Under the pieces are notes generated by a model, which saw only the letters and a list, made by a program, of their open reading frames with translations, was not told the origin of the DNA and did not search any database. From contig NZ_CP038853.1 of assembly GCF_004792415.1 (NCBI RefSeq), positions 1,922,001-1,986,000 of the forward strand: DNA of 64,000 bases. The letters are read 5' to 3'. This DNA comes from Pantoea vagans (GTDB lineage: Bacteria > Pseudomonadota > Gammaproteobacteria > Enterobacterales > Enterobacteriaceae). The translations under genes and the position numbers were made by a program. Shown here in pieces: positions 55,156-64,000 of this stretch; the first letter of the stretch is position 1, and each line of letters starts with the position of its first letter.

Positions 55156-57783
55156 ATGGCTTTTATGCCACGGATTTTCCGGCGACGGCTGGCGGCTATT
55201 CTGGCGCTGATTCTGCTGCTGCTCGGCCTGATGTTGACTGTCACGCAATGGCTGCCACGGCTGGCCGGCATCTGGCTGCCTGACGGGACGCGCATTGCGC
55301 TGTCAGGCGCGCCGCGCTGGCGGAACGGTGGACTGTGGTTGCCTCAGATTCGTTATCTCGCCGGTGATTGCTCGCTGGCCACCGTAAAGGCGGTGTCACT
55401 GGGCTGGCATCATTCGCGCTGGAAACTCAATGCGGAAGCGCTGACGCTGGATAGTGACTGCCTGCAAAAATTACCGGCCAGTAACAGTACGGCTGCGCCC
55501 AAAACGCTGGCCGAATGGCAGGCAATGCTGCCTGGCGCCGACGTTCATCTGGGCAAACTCATTGTCTTGCCCTGGCAGACCTATGCGGGCGCGCTGGATC
55601 TCACGCTGGAAAAAGATCGCCAGCAACTCAATTACCACGGCGATAATCTGCAGCTGGCGGCCACGCTGACCGGTCAGCAGCTCGCTATCCGTGACCTGAC
55701 GCTCACCCATCCTGCACTGCCTGAACCCGTCACGCTGAGTGGTCATCTGACGTTGCCCACCTTCGCCACTGATCTGCCGGTAAACGGTGAGATGGCCGGG
55801 CAACTGGCGCTGGACGCGCTGCCACACCCGCTGCAGCTGTCGCTCAACTGGCAGCAGCAGCAGGGCGAGCTGCGGGTGGCAATGGCGGAAGAGAGCAGGC
55901 CGCTTCTCCGGTTACCGTGGCAGATCAGCCACGATCAGATTCGGATTGAAAAGGGCGAATACTTCTGGCCACTGGCGGACCAGCCCTTGTCTGGGTTTGT
56001 TAACCTGACGCTGGATAACTGGCAGTCGGGCCTTGAAGGCAGCCAGATTACGGGTCGCGTTAACCTGCTGACGCAGGGACGCGGCGGCAAGGGCAACGTG
56101 GTGCTGGGCGTCGGTCCCGGTAACCTCAGTCTGACCAACAGCAACCTGCCGTTTCAGCTGACCGGTGAAAGCAAACTGGCCGATCTGCAACTTTACGGCT
56201 CGATTCCGGGTGTGCTTAGTGGTTCGCTGCTCGATCCTCAACTGGTGCTGCAACCTAAATCGCTGCTGCGTCTGCGTGGCCGGCTGCTGTCAACGCTGGA
56301 AGTGGACGAGGCGCGCTGGCCGCTGGCGGGTGTGCGTCTCTCCTCACAGGGCATAGATGGTCGCCTGCAGGCGATTCTAAACGCACACGATGCCAGTTTT
56401 GGCCGCTTCCGGCTGCATCTCGATGGACGCGCCACAGATTTCTGGCCCGATAAGGGTGAATGGAACTGGCGCTACTGGGGCGGAGGCGAGATGCTGCCGC
56501 TGCAGGCTCGCTGGGATGTTAAAGGAACCGGCGGCTGGCATGACACACTGATCCAGCTTGATACTCTTTCTGCCGGCTTTAATCAGCTGGCCTACGGCAG
56601 CGTCAACATAGCAAAACCGCGTCTGACGCTGACTGAGCCGGTAAACTGGCAGCGTGATGCGGCACATCCTTCCTTTAATGGCCATTTCAGACTGCAGGCG
56701 GGACCGACCCGCTTCACTTATGGCGGCCGTCTGGCTGACTCAGTTCTCGACTTTGAAGCTAAAGGCCGGGATCCCGGCTATTTCCTCTGGCGGGGCGAGT
56801 TAAAAGCGGGCAAGGTTGGCCCGCTGCGGGTGAATGGTCGCTGGGATGGCGAACGATTACGCGGCCAGGCCTGGTGGCCGGCTCAGTCGCTGACGGTATT
56901 TCAGCCGCTGATCAGCCCCGACATGAAAATGCAGATTCAGGGCGGCAGTCTGCAGGCACAGGTCGCTTTTTCCGCCGCCAGCGATCAGGGCTTCCAGGCC
57001 GGGGGCCACTGGACGGTTAAGCAGGGCAGCGTCTGGACGCCGGACAGCCAGGTAAACGGTATCGACTTCTCGCTGCCGTTCAGATTCCACGAGCAGCAGT
57101 GGCAGTTTGGTCAGCATGGCCCGGTTTCACTACGCATTGCCGAGGTGAAGAACCAGTTTGCGATGCAGAATATTCGTGCCGACCTGCAGGGTAACTGGCC
57201 ATGGTCTGAACAGGCGCCGCTGACGCTGCAGGATGTCAGCCTTGACCTGCTGGGCGGACAAATCACGCTGCCCTCCCTGCGTATGCCGCAGCATGAACCC
57301 GCACGGGTGTCGCTGCGTCAAATCAGCCTCAGCGAGCTGGTGACGGCACTGAAGCCGAAACAGTTCGCCATGTCGGGCAAGGTTAACGGCGAGCTGCCGC
57401 TGTGGCTCAATAATCCGCGCTGGCTGGTGGAGAAGGGATGGATTGCCAACAGCGGCCCGCTGACCTTCCGGCTGGATAAAGATATGGCGGATGCCATTAC
57501 CCGCAACAACGTAGCGACCGGCGCGGCGCTGGACTGGTTACGCTATATGGAGGTTTCCCGCAGCTGGGCCACGATTAATCTGGATAACCTCGGCGACCTT
57601 ACTATGGAAGCACAGGTGCAGGGCGTCAGCCAGTTCAGTAACCGTCGGCAGACGGTCAATCTTAACTATCATCATCAGGAAAACCTGTTTCAGCTCTGGC
57701 GCAGCCTGCGCTTCGGCGATAATTTGCAATCCTGGTTAGAGCAACATGCGACTTTGCCATCGAACAAGGACACTTCACCATGA
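55156..57783 (+). CDS. ydbH: AsmA-like envelope protein YdbH
   Basis: 875 residues (E. coli 879) with an N-terminal inner-membrane anchor (RRRLAAILALILLLLGLML) and a long periplasmic beta-rich region. With YhdP and TamB it is one of the AsmA-like proteins thought to form bridges that carry phospholipids to the outer membrane. It overlaps ynbE by four bases (ATGA). Confidence 0.93.
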   Translation: MAFMPRIFRRRLAAILALILLLLGLMLTVTQWLPRLAGIWLPDGTRIALSGAPRWRNGGLWLPQIRYLAGDCSLATVKAVSLGWHHSRWKLNAEALTLDSDCLQKLPASNSTAAPKTLAEWQAMLPGADVHLGKLIVLPWQTYAGALDLTLEKDRQQLNYHGDNLQLAATLTGQQLAIRDLTLTHPALPEPVTLSGHLTLPTFATDLPVNGEMAGQLALDALPHPLQLSLNWQQQQGELRVAMAEESRPLLRLPWQISHDQIRIEKGEYFWPLADQPLSGFVNLTLDNWQSGLEGSQITGRVNLLTQGRGGKGNVVLGVGPGNLSLTNSNLPFQLTGESKLADLQLYGSIPGVLSGSLLDPQLVLQPKSLLRLRGRLLSTLEVDEARWPLAGVRLSSQGIDGRLQAILNAHDASFGRFRLHLDGRATDFWPDKGEWNWRYWGGGEMLPLQARWDVKGTGGWHDTLIQLDTLSAGFNQLAYGSVNIAKPRLTLTEPVNWQRDAAHPSFNGHFRLQAGPTRFTYGGRLADSVLDFEAKGRDPGYFLWRGELKAGKVGPLRVNGRWDGERLRGQAWWPAQSLTVFQPLISPDMKMQIQGGSLQAQVAFSAASDQGFQAGGHWTVKQGSVWTPDSQVNGIDFSLPFRFHEQQWQFGQHGPVSLRIAEVKNQFAMQNIRADLQGNWPWSEQAPLTLQDVSLDLLGGQITLPSLRMPQHEPARVSLRQISLSELVTALKPKQFAMSGKVNGELPLWLNNPRWLVEKGWIANSGPLTFRLDKDMADAITRNNVATGAALDWLRYMEVSRSWATINLDNLGDLTMEAQVQGVSQFSNRRQTVNLNYHHQENLFQLWRSLRFGDNLQSWLEQHATLPSNKDTSP

Positions 57784-57968
57784 GCCTGAGGCCACTACTG
57801 GTTCTGGCAGCCGGACTGCTGAGCATTGGCTGCGTGCCGCGCATCGAAGTCACGGCACCCAAAGATCCCATCACCATTAATATGAACGTAAGAATCGAGC
57901 ATGAGATTCACATCAAAGTCGACAAGGATGTGGAAGCGTTACTGAAAAACCAGAGCGGTCTGTTCTGA
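57780..57968 (+). CDS. ynbE: outer-membrane lipoprotein YnbE
   Basis: 62 residues with lipobox LSIGC (cysteine 18) and a beta-strand-prone tail (ITINMNVRIEHEIHIKVD). In E. coli it partners with the C-terminus of YdbH at the outer membrane by beta-strand stacking. Middle gene of ydbH-ynbE-ydbL. Confidence 0.93.
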   Translation: MSLRPLLVLAAGLLSIGCVPRIEVTAPKDPITINMNVRIEHEIHIKVDKDVEALLKNQSGLF

Positions 57969-57979
57969 GGAGAGCAACG

Positions 57980-58318
57980 ATGAAACGCATAAGTGCGGCG
58001 CTGTTACTCGCCCTGGCGATGGCGCAGCCTGCCTGGGCACTGACGCTCGATGAAGCGCGGCAGGCGGGTCTGGCAGGCGAAACGCTCTCAGGCTATCTGG
58101 CGGCACGCTCACAGGACAGTGAAACGCTGGCGCTGGTGCAGCGGATTAATGCCGGACGTAAGCAGGAGTATCAGCGGCTGGCAGAGCAGAATAATCTCTC
58201 CACGGCTGATATCGCCAGTATCGCCGGACAGAAGCTGGTGAGCCGTGCGGCAGCGGGGGAATATGTGCGCGGCATTAACGGTCAGTGGCTGAAAAAGGAA
58301 ACAGGCAGCGGCCAGTGA
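57980..58318 (+). CDS. ydbL: periplasmic DUF1318 protein YdbL
   Basis: 112 residues with a signal peptide cleaved at about AWA-LT (20-21) and a helical DUF1318 body. It is proposed to keep YnbE from over-assembling, acting as a chaperone-like partner. A terminator follows, shared with azoR. Confidence 0.92.
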   Translation: MKRISAALLLALAMAQPAWALTLDEARQAGLAGETLSGYLAARSQDSETLALVQRINAGRKQEYQRLAEQNNLSTADIASIAGQKLVSRAAAGEYVRGINGQWLKKETGSGQ

Positions 58319-58324
58319 CAGGCG

Positions 58325-58353
58325 AAAAAAAACCGGGCGCATGGCCCGGTTTT
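58325..58353. terminator. bidirectional terminator between ydbL and azoR
   Basis: AACCGGGC and GCCCGGTT form a stem, with a run of eight A to the left and TTTT to the right. Confidence 0.85.
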
Positions 58354-58379
58354 CAGCGTCATCCTGAGATGACGGAGAC

Positions 58380-59015
<636 letters not shown>

Positions 59016-59236
59016 TCAATGGTTTACACTCTACGGTTATCGATGGCGCGGTGAAAGCGCAATATTTCGAGACCCATGTTCGAATTTATTGAATAAGCGT
59101 AACCGGGGCCAGCCGCCGGAACGGTTCAGAATGTGCTATGATGCGCACAATTATTTTTATTGAATCAGCTGGTTATCCCGGCTTGCAGGGCGCTGCTTCA
59201 GGCAGCGACACCGTCTGAGTAAGGTACGTCACTATT

Positions 59237-62200
59237 ATGTCATCTCCCGATACTTCCCCACTGGCAGCGCTCTGGCCACGGCTCGACGGTGTCATGCTGC
59301 GCGATCGCCAGCGTCTGCAGCGCCGCTTGCAGGGTGCCAGAAAAGCTAAAAATCCCGAGGCACAGCAGGGCATTGCCCGCGAGCTGGAGCAGGAATTTAT
59401 TGCTGCTGAACAGCGCGTAGCCCAGCGCCGCGCGGCAACGCCAGCCATAACCTTCCCGGACAATCTGCCGGTCAGTCAGAAGCAGCAGGATATTGCGGCG
59501 GCGATTCGCGACAATCAGGTGGTGATTGTTGCGGGTGAAACCGGTTCAGGTAAAACCACGCAGCTGCCGAAAATCTGCCTGGCATTGGGACGCGGAATCA
59601 CGGGTCTGATTGGTCATACGCAGCCGCGTCGTCTGGCTGCGCGCACTGTGGCGAATCGCATTGCTGATGAGCTGAGTACCTCACTGGGCGGCTGTGTCGG
59701 CTATAAGGTGCGGTTTAACGACCAGGTCAGTGACCTGACGCAGATTAAACTGATGACCGACGGGATCCTGCTGGCGGAGATCCAGCAGGATCGCCTGCTG
59801 ATGCAATATGACACCATCATCATTGATGAGGCGCACGAGCGCAGCCTGAATATCGATTTCCTGCTCGGTTATCTGCGTGAGCTGCTGCCGCGCCGTCCCG
59901 ATCTGAAAGTGATTATTACCTCGGCGACCATCGATCCGCAGCGCTTCTCGCGTCACTTTAATAATGCGCCGGTCATCGAAGTTTCCGGCCGGACTTACCC
60001 GGTCGAAGTGCGCTACCGGCCGGTGGTTGAAGAAGCGGATGATGGCGATCGCGATCAGCTGCAGGCAATATTTGATGCGGTGGATGAGCTGGGACGCGAG
60101 AGTCGCGGCGATATCCTGATTTTCATGAGCGGTGAGCGCGAAATCCGCGACACCGCCGATGCGCTGAACAAACGCGACCTGCCGCACACCGAAGTGCTGC
60201 CGCTCTATGCGCGACTGTCGAACGCCGAACAAAACCGGGTGTTTCAGTCGCACAGTGGCCGTCGCATCGTGCTGGCGACCAACGTGGCGGAAACCTCGCT
60301 GACAGTGCCCGGGATCAAATATGTTATCGATCCCGGCACGGCGCGTATCAGTCGCTACAGCTTCCGCACCAAGGTGCAGCGCCTGCCGATTGAGCCGATA
60401 TCGCAGGCCTCCGCCAACCAGCGAAAAGGGCGTTGCGGCCGTGTTTCAGACGGTATCTGTATTCGCCTCTACTCGGAAGATGACTTCCTGAGCCGTCCGG
60501 CCTTTACCGATCCGGAAATCCTGCGTACCAACCTGGCGTCGGTGATCCTGCAGATGACCTCGCTGGGACTCGGCGATATCGCCGCCTTCCCGTTTGTGGA
60601 AGCGCCCGATAAGCGCAACATTCAGGATGGTATCCGCCTGCTGGAAGAGCTGGGTGCGCTGACTCTGAATGAGGAGAGCGGACACTACAAACTCACCGGC
60701 TCCGGTCGTCAGCTGGCACAGCTGCCGGTCGATCCGCGTCTGGCGCGAATGGTGCTGGAAGCGCAGAAATTTGGCTGCGTGCGTGAAGTGATGATCATCA
60801 CCGCCGGTCTGTCGATTCAGGACCCGCGCGAGCGCCCGGCAGAGAAAAAGCAGGCGTCCGATGAGAAGCACCGGCGCTTTGTCGACAAAGACTCCGACTT
60901 CCTCGCCTATGTGAATCTCTGGAACTACCTGGCGGAGCAGCAGAAAGCGCTGTCCGGCAACCTTTTCCGCCGCCAGTGCAAAAGCGACTTCCTGAACTAT
61001 CTGCGCGTACGGGAATGGCAGGATATTTATACCCAGTTGCGACAGGTGGTGCGTGAACTGGGCATTCCGGTTAACAGCGAACCGGCTGAGCTGCAGCCCG
61101 TTCACTGCGCGCTGCTCAGCGGTCTGCTGTCGCACATCGGTCAGAAGGACACCGACAAGCAGGAGTACACCGGCGCACGCAATACCCGCTTCTCGATTTT
61201 CCCGGGTTCCGGGCTGTTTAAGAAGCCGCCGAAGTGGGCCATGGTGGCAGAGCTGGTTGAGACCAGCCGCCTGTGGGGCCGCACGGCGGGGCGGATTGAG
61301 CCGGAGTGGATTGAGCCGCTGGCGCAGCATCTGATCAAGCGCAGTTACAGTGAACCGCACTGGGAGAAATCGCAGGGCGCGGTCATGGCTGCCGAGAAGG
61401 TTACGCTCTATGGCCTGCCGATAGTGGCCGCGCGCAAGGTGAACTATGGCAGCATTGATCCCACTCTGAGCCGTGAGCTGTTTATCCGTCACGCGCTGGT
61501 GGAGGGCGACTGGCAGACGCGTCACGCCTTCTTCCGTGCTAACCAGAAGCTGCGCAGTGAAGTCGAAGATCTGGAACACAAATCCCGCCGTCGCGATATT
61601 CTGGTGGATGACGAAACGCTGTTTGCTTTTTATGACCAGCGCATCGGCAAAGAGGTGGTCTCAGCGAAGCATTTCGACAGCTGGTGGAAAAAGGCCAGCC
61701 GTGAAAACGCGGAGCTGCTGAACTTCGACAAACAGATGCTGATCAAAGAGGGCGCGGATAAGGTCAGCCAGCTTGATTACCCTAACTTCTGGCATCAGGG
61801 CAACCTTAAACTGAAGCTGAGTTACCAGTTCGAGCCGGGTGCCGATGCGGATGGCGTGACGGTACATATTCCGCTGCCGTTGCTGAATCAGATTGAAGAT
61901 AGCGGTTTTGAATGGCAGATCCCCGGGGTTCGCCGTGAGCTGATCATCGCGCTGATTAAGTCACTGCCCAAGCCGTTACGCCGCAACCTGGTGCCGGCAC
62001 CCAACTACGCCGAGGCGTTCCTGGGACGCGTCAACGCAATGGAGATGCCGCTTCCCGATGCGCTGTCCCGTGAGTTTCGCCGCATGACCGGCGTCACGCT
62101 GGAGCGGGAAAACTGGCAGTGGGAACAGGTGCCCGATCATCTGAAAATGACCTTCCGGGTGGTGGATGAGCACAACCGTAAACTGCTGGAAGGTAAAGAT

Positions 62201-63139
62201 CTCACCGCGCTCAAGGCACAGCTGAAAGGCAAGGTGCAGGAGACGCTGTCGAAAGTGGCAGATGACGGGCTGGAGCAGAGCGGTCTGCATATCTGGAGCT
62301 TTGGTGAACTGCCGCGCAGCTACGAACAGAAGCGCGGTAGCTATCAGGTCAAAGCCTGGCCTGCGCTGGTCGATGAGAAAGAGAGCGTCGCCATTCGCCT
62401 GTTTGACAGCGAGCAGGAGCAGCAGAAAATGATGTGGCGCGGTCAGCGTCGTCTGCTGCTGCTGAATGTGCCGTCACCGGTTAAATATCTGCACGAGAAG
62501 CTGCCGAACAAAGCTAAGCTCGGACTTTACTTCAACCCCTATGGCAAAGTGCTGGAGCTGATTGATGACTGCATCGCCTGCGGCATCGACAAACTGATGG
62601 GTGAAGCGGGCGGTCCGGCCTGGGATCAGACCTCGTTTGAGCAGTTGCGTGACAAAGTTCGCGGCGAACTCAATGAGACCGTCGTGACCATTGCGAAGCA
62701 GGTTGAGCAGATCCTGACGGCCGTCTTTAACATCAATAAGCGTCTGAAAGGCCGGGTTGATATGACGATGGCGCTGGCGTTGTCCGACATCAAGGCGCAA
62801 TTAAGTGGTCTGGTTTATCGCGGCTTTGTCACCGGCAACGGCTGGCAGCGACTGGCGGATACGCTGCGTTACCTGCATGGCATTGAGCGGCGGCTGGAAA
62901 AACTGCCTGCCGATCCACACAGCGATCGTGCGCGCATGTTAAAAGTGCAGGCAGTGGAACAGGCGTATCAGGCGTGGCGCAACAAATTGCCACCGCAGCG
63001 TCAGGATGATGAAGAGGTGAAGAACATTCGCTGGATGATTGAGGAGCTGCGTATCAGCTACTTTGCTCAGCAACTGGGCACGCCGTATCCCATCTCAGAG
63101 AAGCGAATTCTGCAGACAATGGAGCAGATAGCAGGGTAA
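59237..63139 (+). CDS. hrpA: ATP-dependent RNA helicase HrpA
   Basis: 1300-residue DEAH-box helicase, the usual HrpA length. Motif I GETGSGKT at 100-107, DEAH at 197-200, SAT in ITSATIDP, motif VI QRKGRCGR (about 395-402), then HA2/OB and a long DUF3418 C-terminal region. It helps rescue stalled ribosomes and process mRNA. azoR-hrpA adjacency is as in E. coli. Confidence 0.96.
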   Translation: MSSPDTSPLAALWPRLDGVMLRDRQRLQRRLQGARKAKNPEAQQGIARELEQEFIAAEQRVAQRRAATPAITFPDNLPVSQKQQDIAAAIRDNQVVIVAGETGSGKTTQLPKICLALGRGITGLIGHTQPRRLAARTVANRIADELSTSLGGCVGYKVRFNDQVSDLTQIKLMTDGILLAEIQQDRLLMQYDTIIIDEAHERSLNIDFLLGYLRELLPRRPDLKVIITSATIDPQRFSRHFNNAPVIEVSGRTYPVEVRYRPVVEEADDGDRDQLQAIFDAVDELGRESRGDILIFMSGEREIRDTADALNKRDLPHTEVLPLYARLSNAEQNRVFQSHSGRRIVLATNVAETSLTVPGIKYVIDPGTARISRYSFRTKVQRLPIEPISQASANQRKGRCGRVSDGICIRLYSEDDFLSRPAFTDPEILRTNLASVILQMTSLGLGDIAAFPFVEAPDKRNIQDGIRLLEELGALTLNEESGHYKLTGSGRQLAQLPVDPRLARMVLEAQKFGCVREVMIITAGLSIQDPRERPAEKKQASDEKHRRFVDKDSDFLAYVNLWNYLAEQQKALSGNLFRRQCKSDFLNYLRVREWQDIYTQLRQVVRELGIPVNSEPAELQPVHCALLSGLLSHIGQKDTDKQEYTGARNTRFSIFPGSGLFKKPPKWAMVAELVETSRLWGRTAGRIEPEWIEPLAQHLIKRSYSEPHWEKSQGAVMAAEKVTLYGLPIVAARKVNYGSIDPTLSRELFIRHALVEGDWQTRHAFFRANQKLRSEVEDLEHKSRRRDILVDDETLFAFYDQRIGKEVVSAKHFDSWWKKASRENAELLNFDKQMLIKEGADKVSQLDYPNFWHQGNLKLKLSYQFEPGADADGVTVHIPLPLLNQIEDSGFEWQIPGVRRELIIALIKSLPKPLRRNLVPAPNYAEAFLGRVNAMEMPLPDALSREFRRMTGVTLERENWQWEQVPDHLKMTFRVVDEHNRKLLEGKDLTALKAQLKGKVQETLSKVADDGLEQSGLHIWSFGELPRSYEQKRGSYQVKAWPALVDEKESVAIRLFDSEQEQQKMMWRGQRRLLLLNVPSPVKYLHEKLPNKAKLGLYFNPYGKVLELIDDCIACGIDKLMGEAGGPAWDQTSFEQLRDKVRGELNETVVTIAKQVEQILTAVFNINKRLKGRVDMTMALALSDIKAQLSGLVYRGFVTGNGWQRLADTLRYLHGIERRLEKLPADPHSDRARMLKVQAVEQAYQAWRNKLPPQRQDDEEVKNIRWMIEELRISYFAQQLGTPYPISEKRILQTMEQIAG

Positions 63140-63187
63140 AAGCCATGATGCGCGCCGTAACAGGCGCGCCTGATAGTAAAGAAGCGA

Positions 63188-63997
63188 TTACTGCGCGAGA
63201 GATTCCAGCTTATCTTTAAACGAGGTGACTGAAATCGCGCGGTTATCCGCCAGATAGCGATCTTTCGCTGCCGGCGCAGAGCTTTGTACCGCGATTAACT
63301 GCCAGCCTTTATCACTTTTGAGCAGCAGCGGTGATCCACTGTCACCCGGCAGGGTGTCACACTGATGCGACAACACGGCGCGCTGCGCCCAGCCGGTAAT
63401 CAGGCAATCACTGTGAGAATAGAGCGTATCCAGATGATCGGCCGGATAGCCTGCCTGCGTCACTTTTCGTCCGGTCAGCTTCAGCGCTGCAGTAAGATCG
63501 CTGCGTGAGCCATCGAACAATGGAATCGGCGTAATCGCGGAGGGCGGATTGCGTAAAATCACGATGCCATAATCATAGGGCGCCGCACTGCTCGGCACGA
63601 TCCAGCCTTCACCATCCGCTTTTAATTTTGACGCCAGCGAGGGTTCAACCCGCGCATCAATATCATGAAGTTCGTAGCGCCAGCCTTTATCACTGGCCAT
63701 AAATCGCAGCGCAACCGGCTTATCGAAATTACCCGGCGGGGAGAGCAGACAGTGTCCGGCCGTCAGCGCCAGATGCGGAGAGATGAGCGTGGCAGTACAG
63801 AGGTTGCCGCTTTCGGTTTCCAGCTGACCAATGGCATCCCAGGGGGCAGCAGTAATATCGGTGATTGCCTGGCGATGATCCTTGCCGAAGAACAGCATCT
63901 TAATTTCAGCAGGAGTAGGCGAGTCATCGTCATCATCGGCGTGAACCGTGGTGGCAAAGCTGAAGAGTCCAACCATTAACAGGGTAGCCAGGCGCAT
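63188..63997 (-). CDS. ydgD: secreted trypsin-like serine protease (YdgD-type)
   Basis: 269 residues, start three bases inside the right edge. Signal peptide ends at VHA-DD (about 20-21). Catalytic triad: H in LTAGHC, D in YDYGIVIL, S in [10 protein letters not shown] poly-aspartate stretch (DDDDD) follows the signal peptide. The family includes E. coli YdgD; its substrate is unknown. Confidence 0.88.
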   Translation of the reverse strand: MRLATLLMVGLFSFATTVHADDDDDSPTPAEIKMLFFGKDHRQAITDITAAPWDAIGQLETESGNLCTATLISPHLALTAGHCLLSPPGNFDKPVALRFMASDKGWRYELHDIDARVEPSLASKLKADGEGWIVPSSAAPYDYGIVILRNPPSAITPIPLFDGSRSDLTAALKLTGRKVTQAGYPADHLDTLYSHSDCLITGWAQRAVLSHQCDTLPGDSGSPLLLKSDKGWQLIAVQSSAPAAKDRYLADNRAISVTSFKDKLESLAQ

Positions 63998-64000
63998 AGA

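Overview
The window is chromosomal DNA from a member of the Enterobacterales. The coding style, protein lengths and long collinear blocks match Escherichia coli (rnb, fabI, sapABCDF, pspF-pspABCD-ycjX-ycjF, tyrR-tpx-ycjG-mpaA-mppA, zntB-fnrS, ttcA, ydbJ-ldhA-ydbH-ynbE-ydbL, azoR-hrpA). The insertions between these blocks differ from E. coli. An rpfF/rpfR pair, a cstA copy beside rnb, orphan hcp effector cassettes and no dbpA point to Erwiniaceae (Pantoea or Erwinia relatives). The genus is an inference.

Region by region. 1-3.2 kb: araD, kdgT (with a KdgR-like operator) and rpfF, a fatty-acid signal synthase. 3.2-12.3 kb, mostly minus strand: rpfR (PAS-GGDEF-EAL receptor for that signal), ybdD and cstA (pyruvate uptake), rnb and a YdeP-type molybdoenzyme. 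12.5-19 kb: a PTS IICB permease, a chemoreceptor with a sigma-28 promoter, a YoaK-type membrane protein, a LysR regulator whose only workable start is non-ATG, and a tandem CMD-domain protein. 19-30 kb: fabI and the sap ABC transporter. The sap operon is split between sapB and sapC by about 4.4 kb of foreign DNA. That DNA holds an integrase N-terminal fragment, a KGG stress protein, a diguanylate cyclase and small ORFs, and copies of the sapB/sapC overlap flank it. A RyhB-like, Fur-controlled small RNA lies just upstream of sapA.

30-34.4 kb is accessory DNA: two minus-strand type VI secretion cassettes around an MFS transporter. One is hcp, an Ntox44-type toxin and an anchored putative immunity protein. 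The other is a Tlde1-type L,D-transpeptidase effector with an in-frame stop, a putative immunity protein and a second hcp. 34.8-44.6 kb: the phage-shock regulon, then a gtrA-gtrB-glucosyltransferase cluster for O-antigen modification inserted before tyrR. 44.6-51.2 kb: tpx, the murein-peptide recycling genes ycjG/mpaA/mppA, zntB, the anaerobic small RNA FnrS, a 48-residue proline-rich ORF where E. coli has dbpA, and ttcA. 51.2-64 kb: a loosely packed stretch of small ORFs with a perfect FNR box, an MgtC-family protein, ydbJ, ldhA, ydbH-ynbE-ydbL (an AsmA-like envelope lipid-transport system), azoR, hrpA and a secreted serine protease.

The most unusual structures are the island splitting sapB from sapC with a remade translational leader, the two hcp cassettes (one effector inactivated), the extra RyhB copy, and the non-ATG LysR gene.
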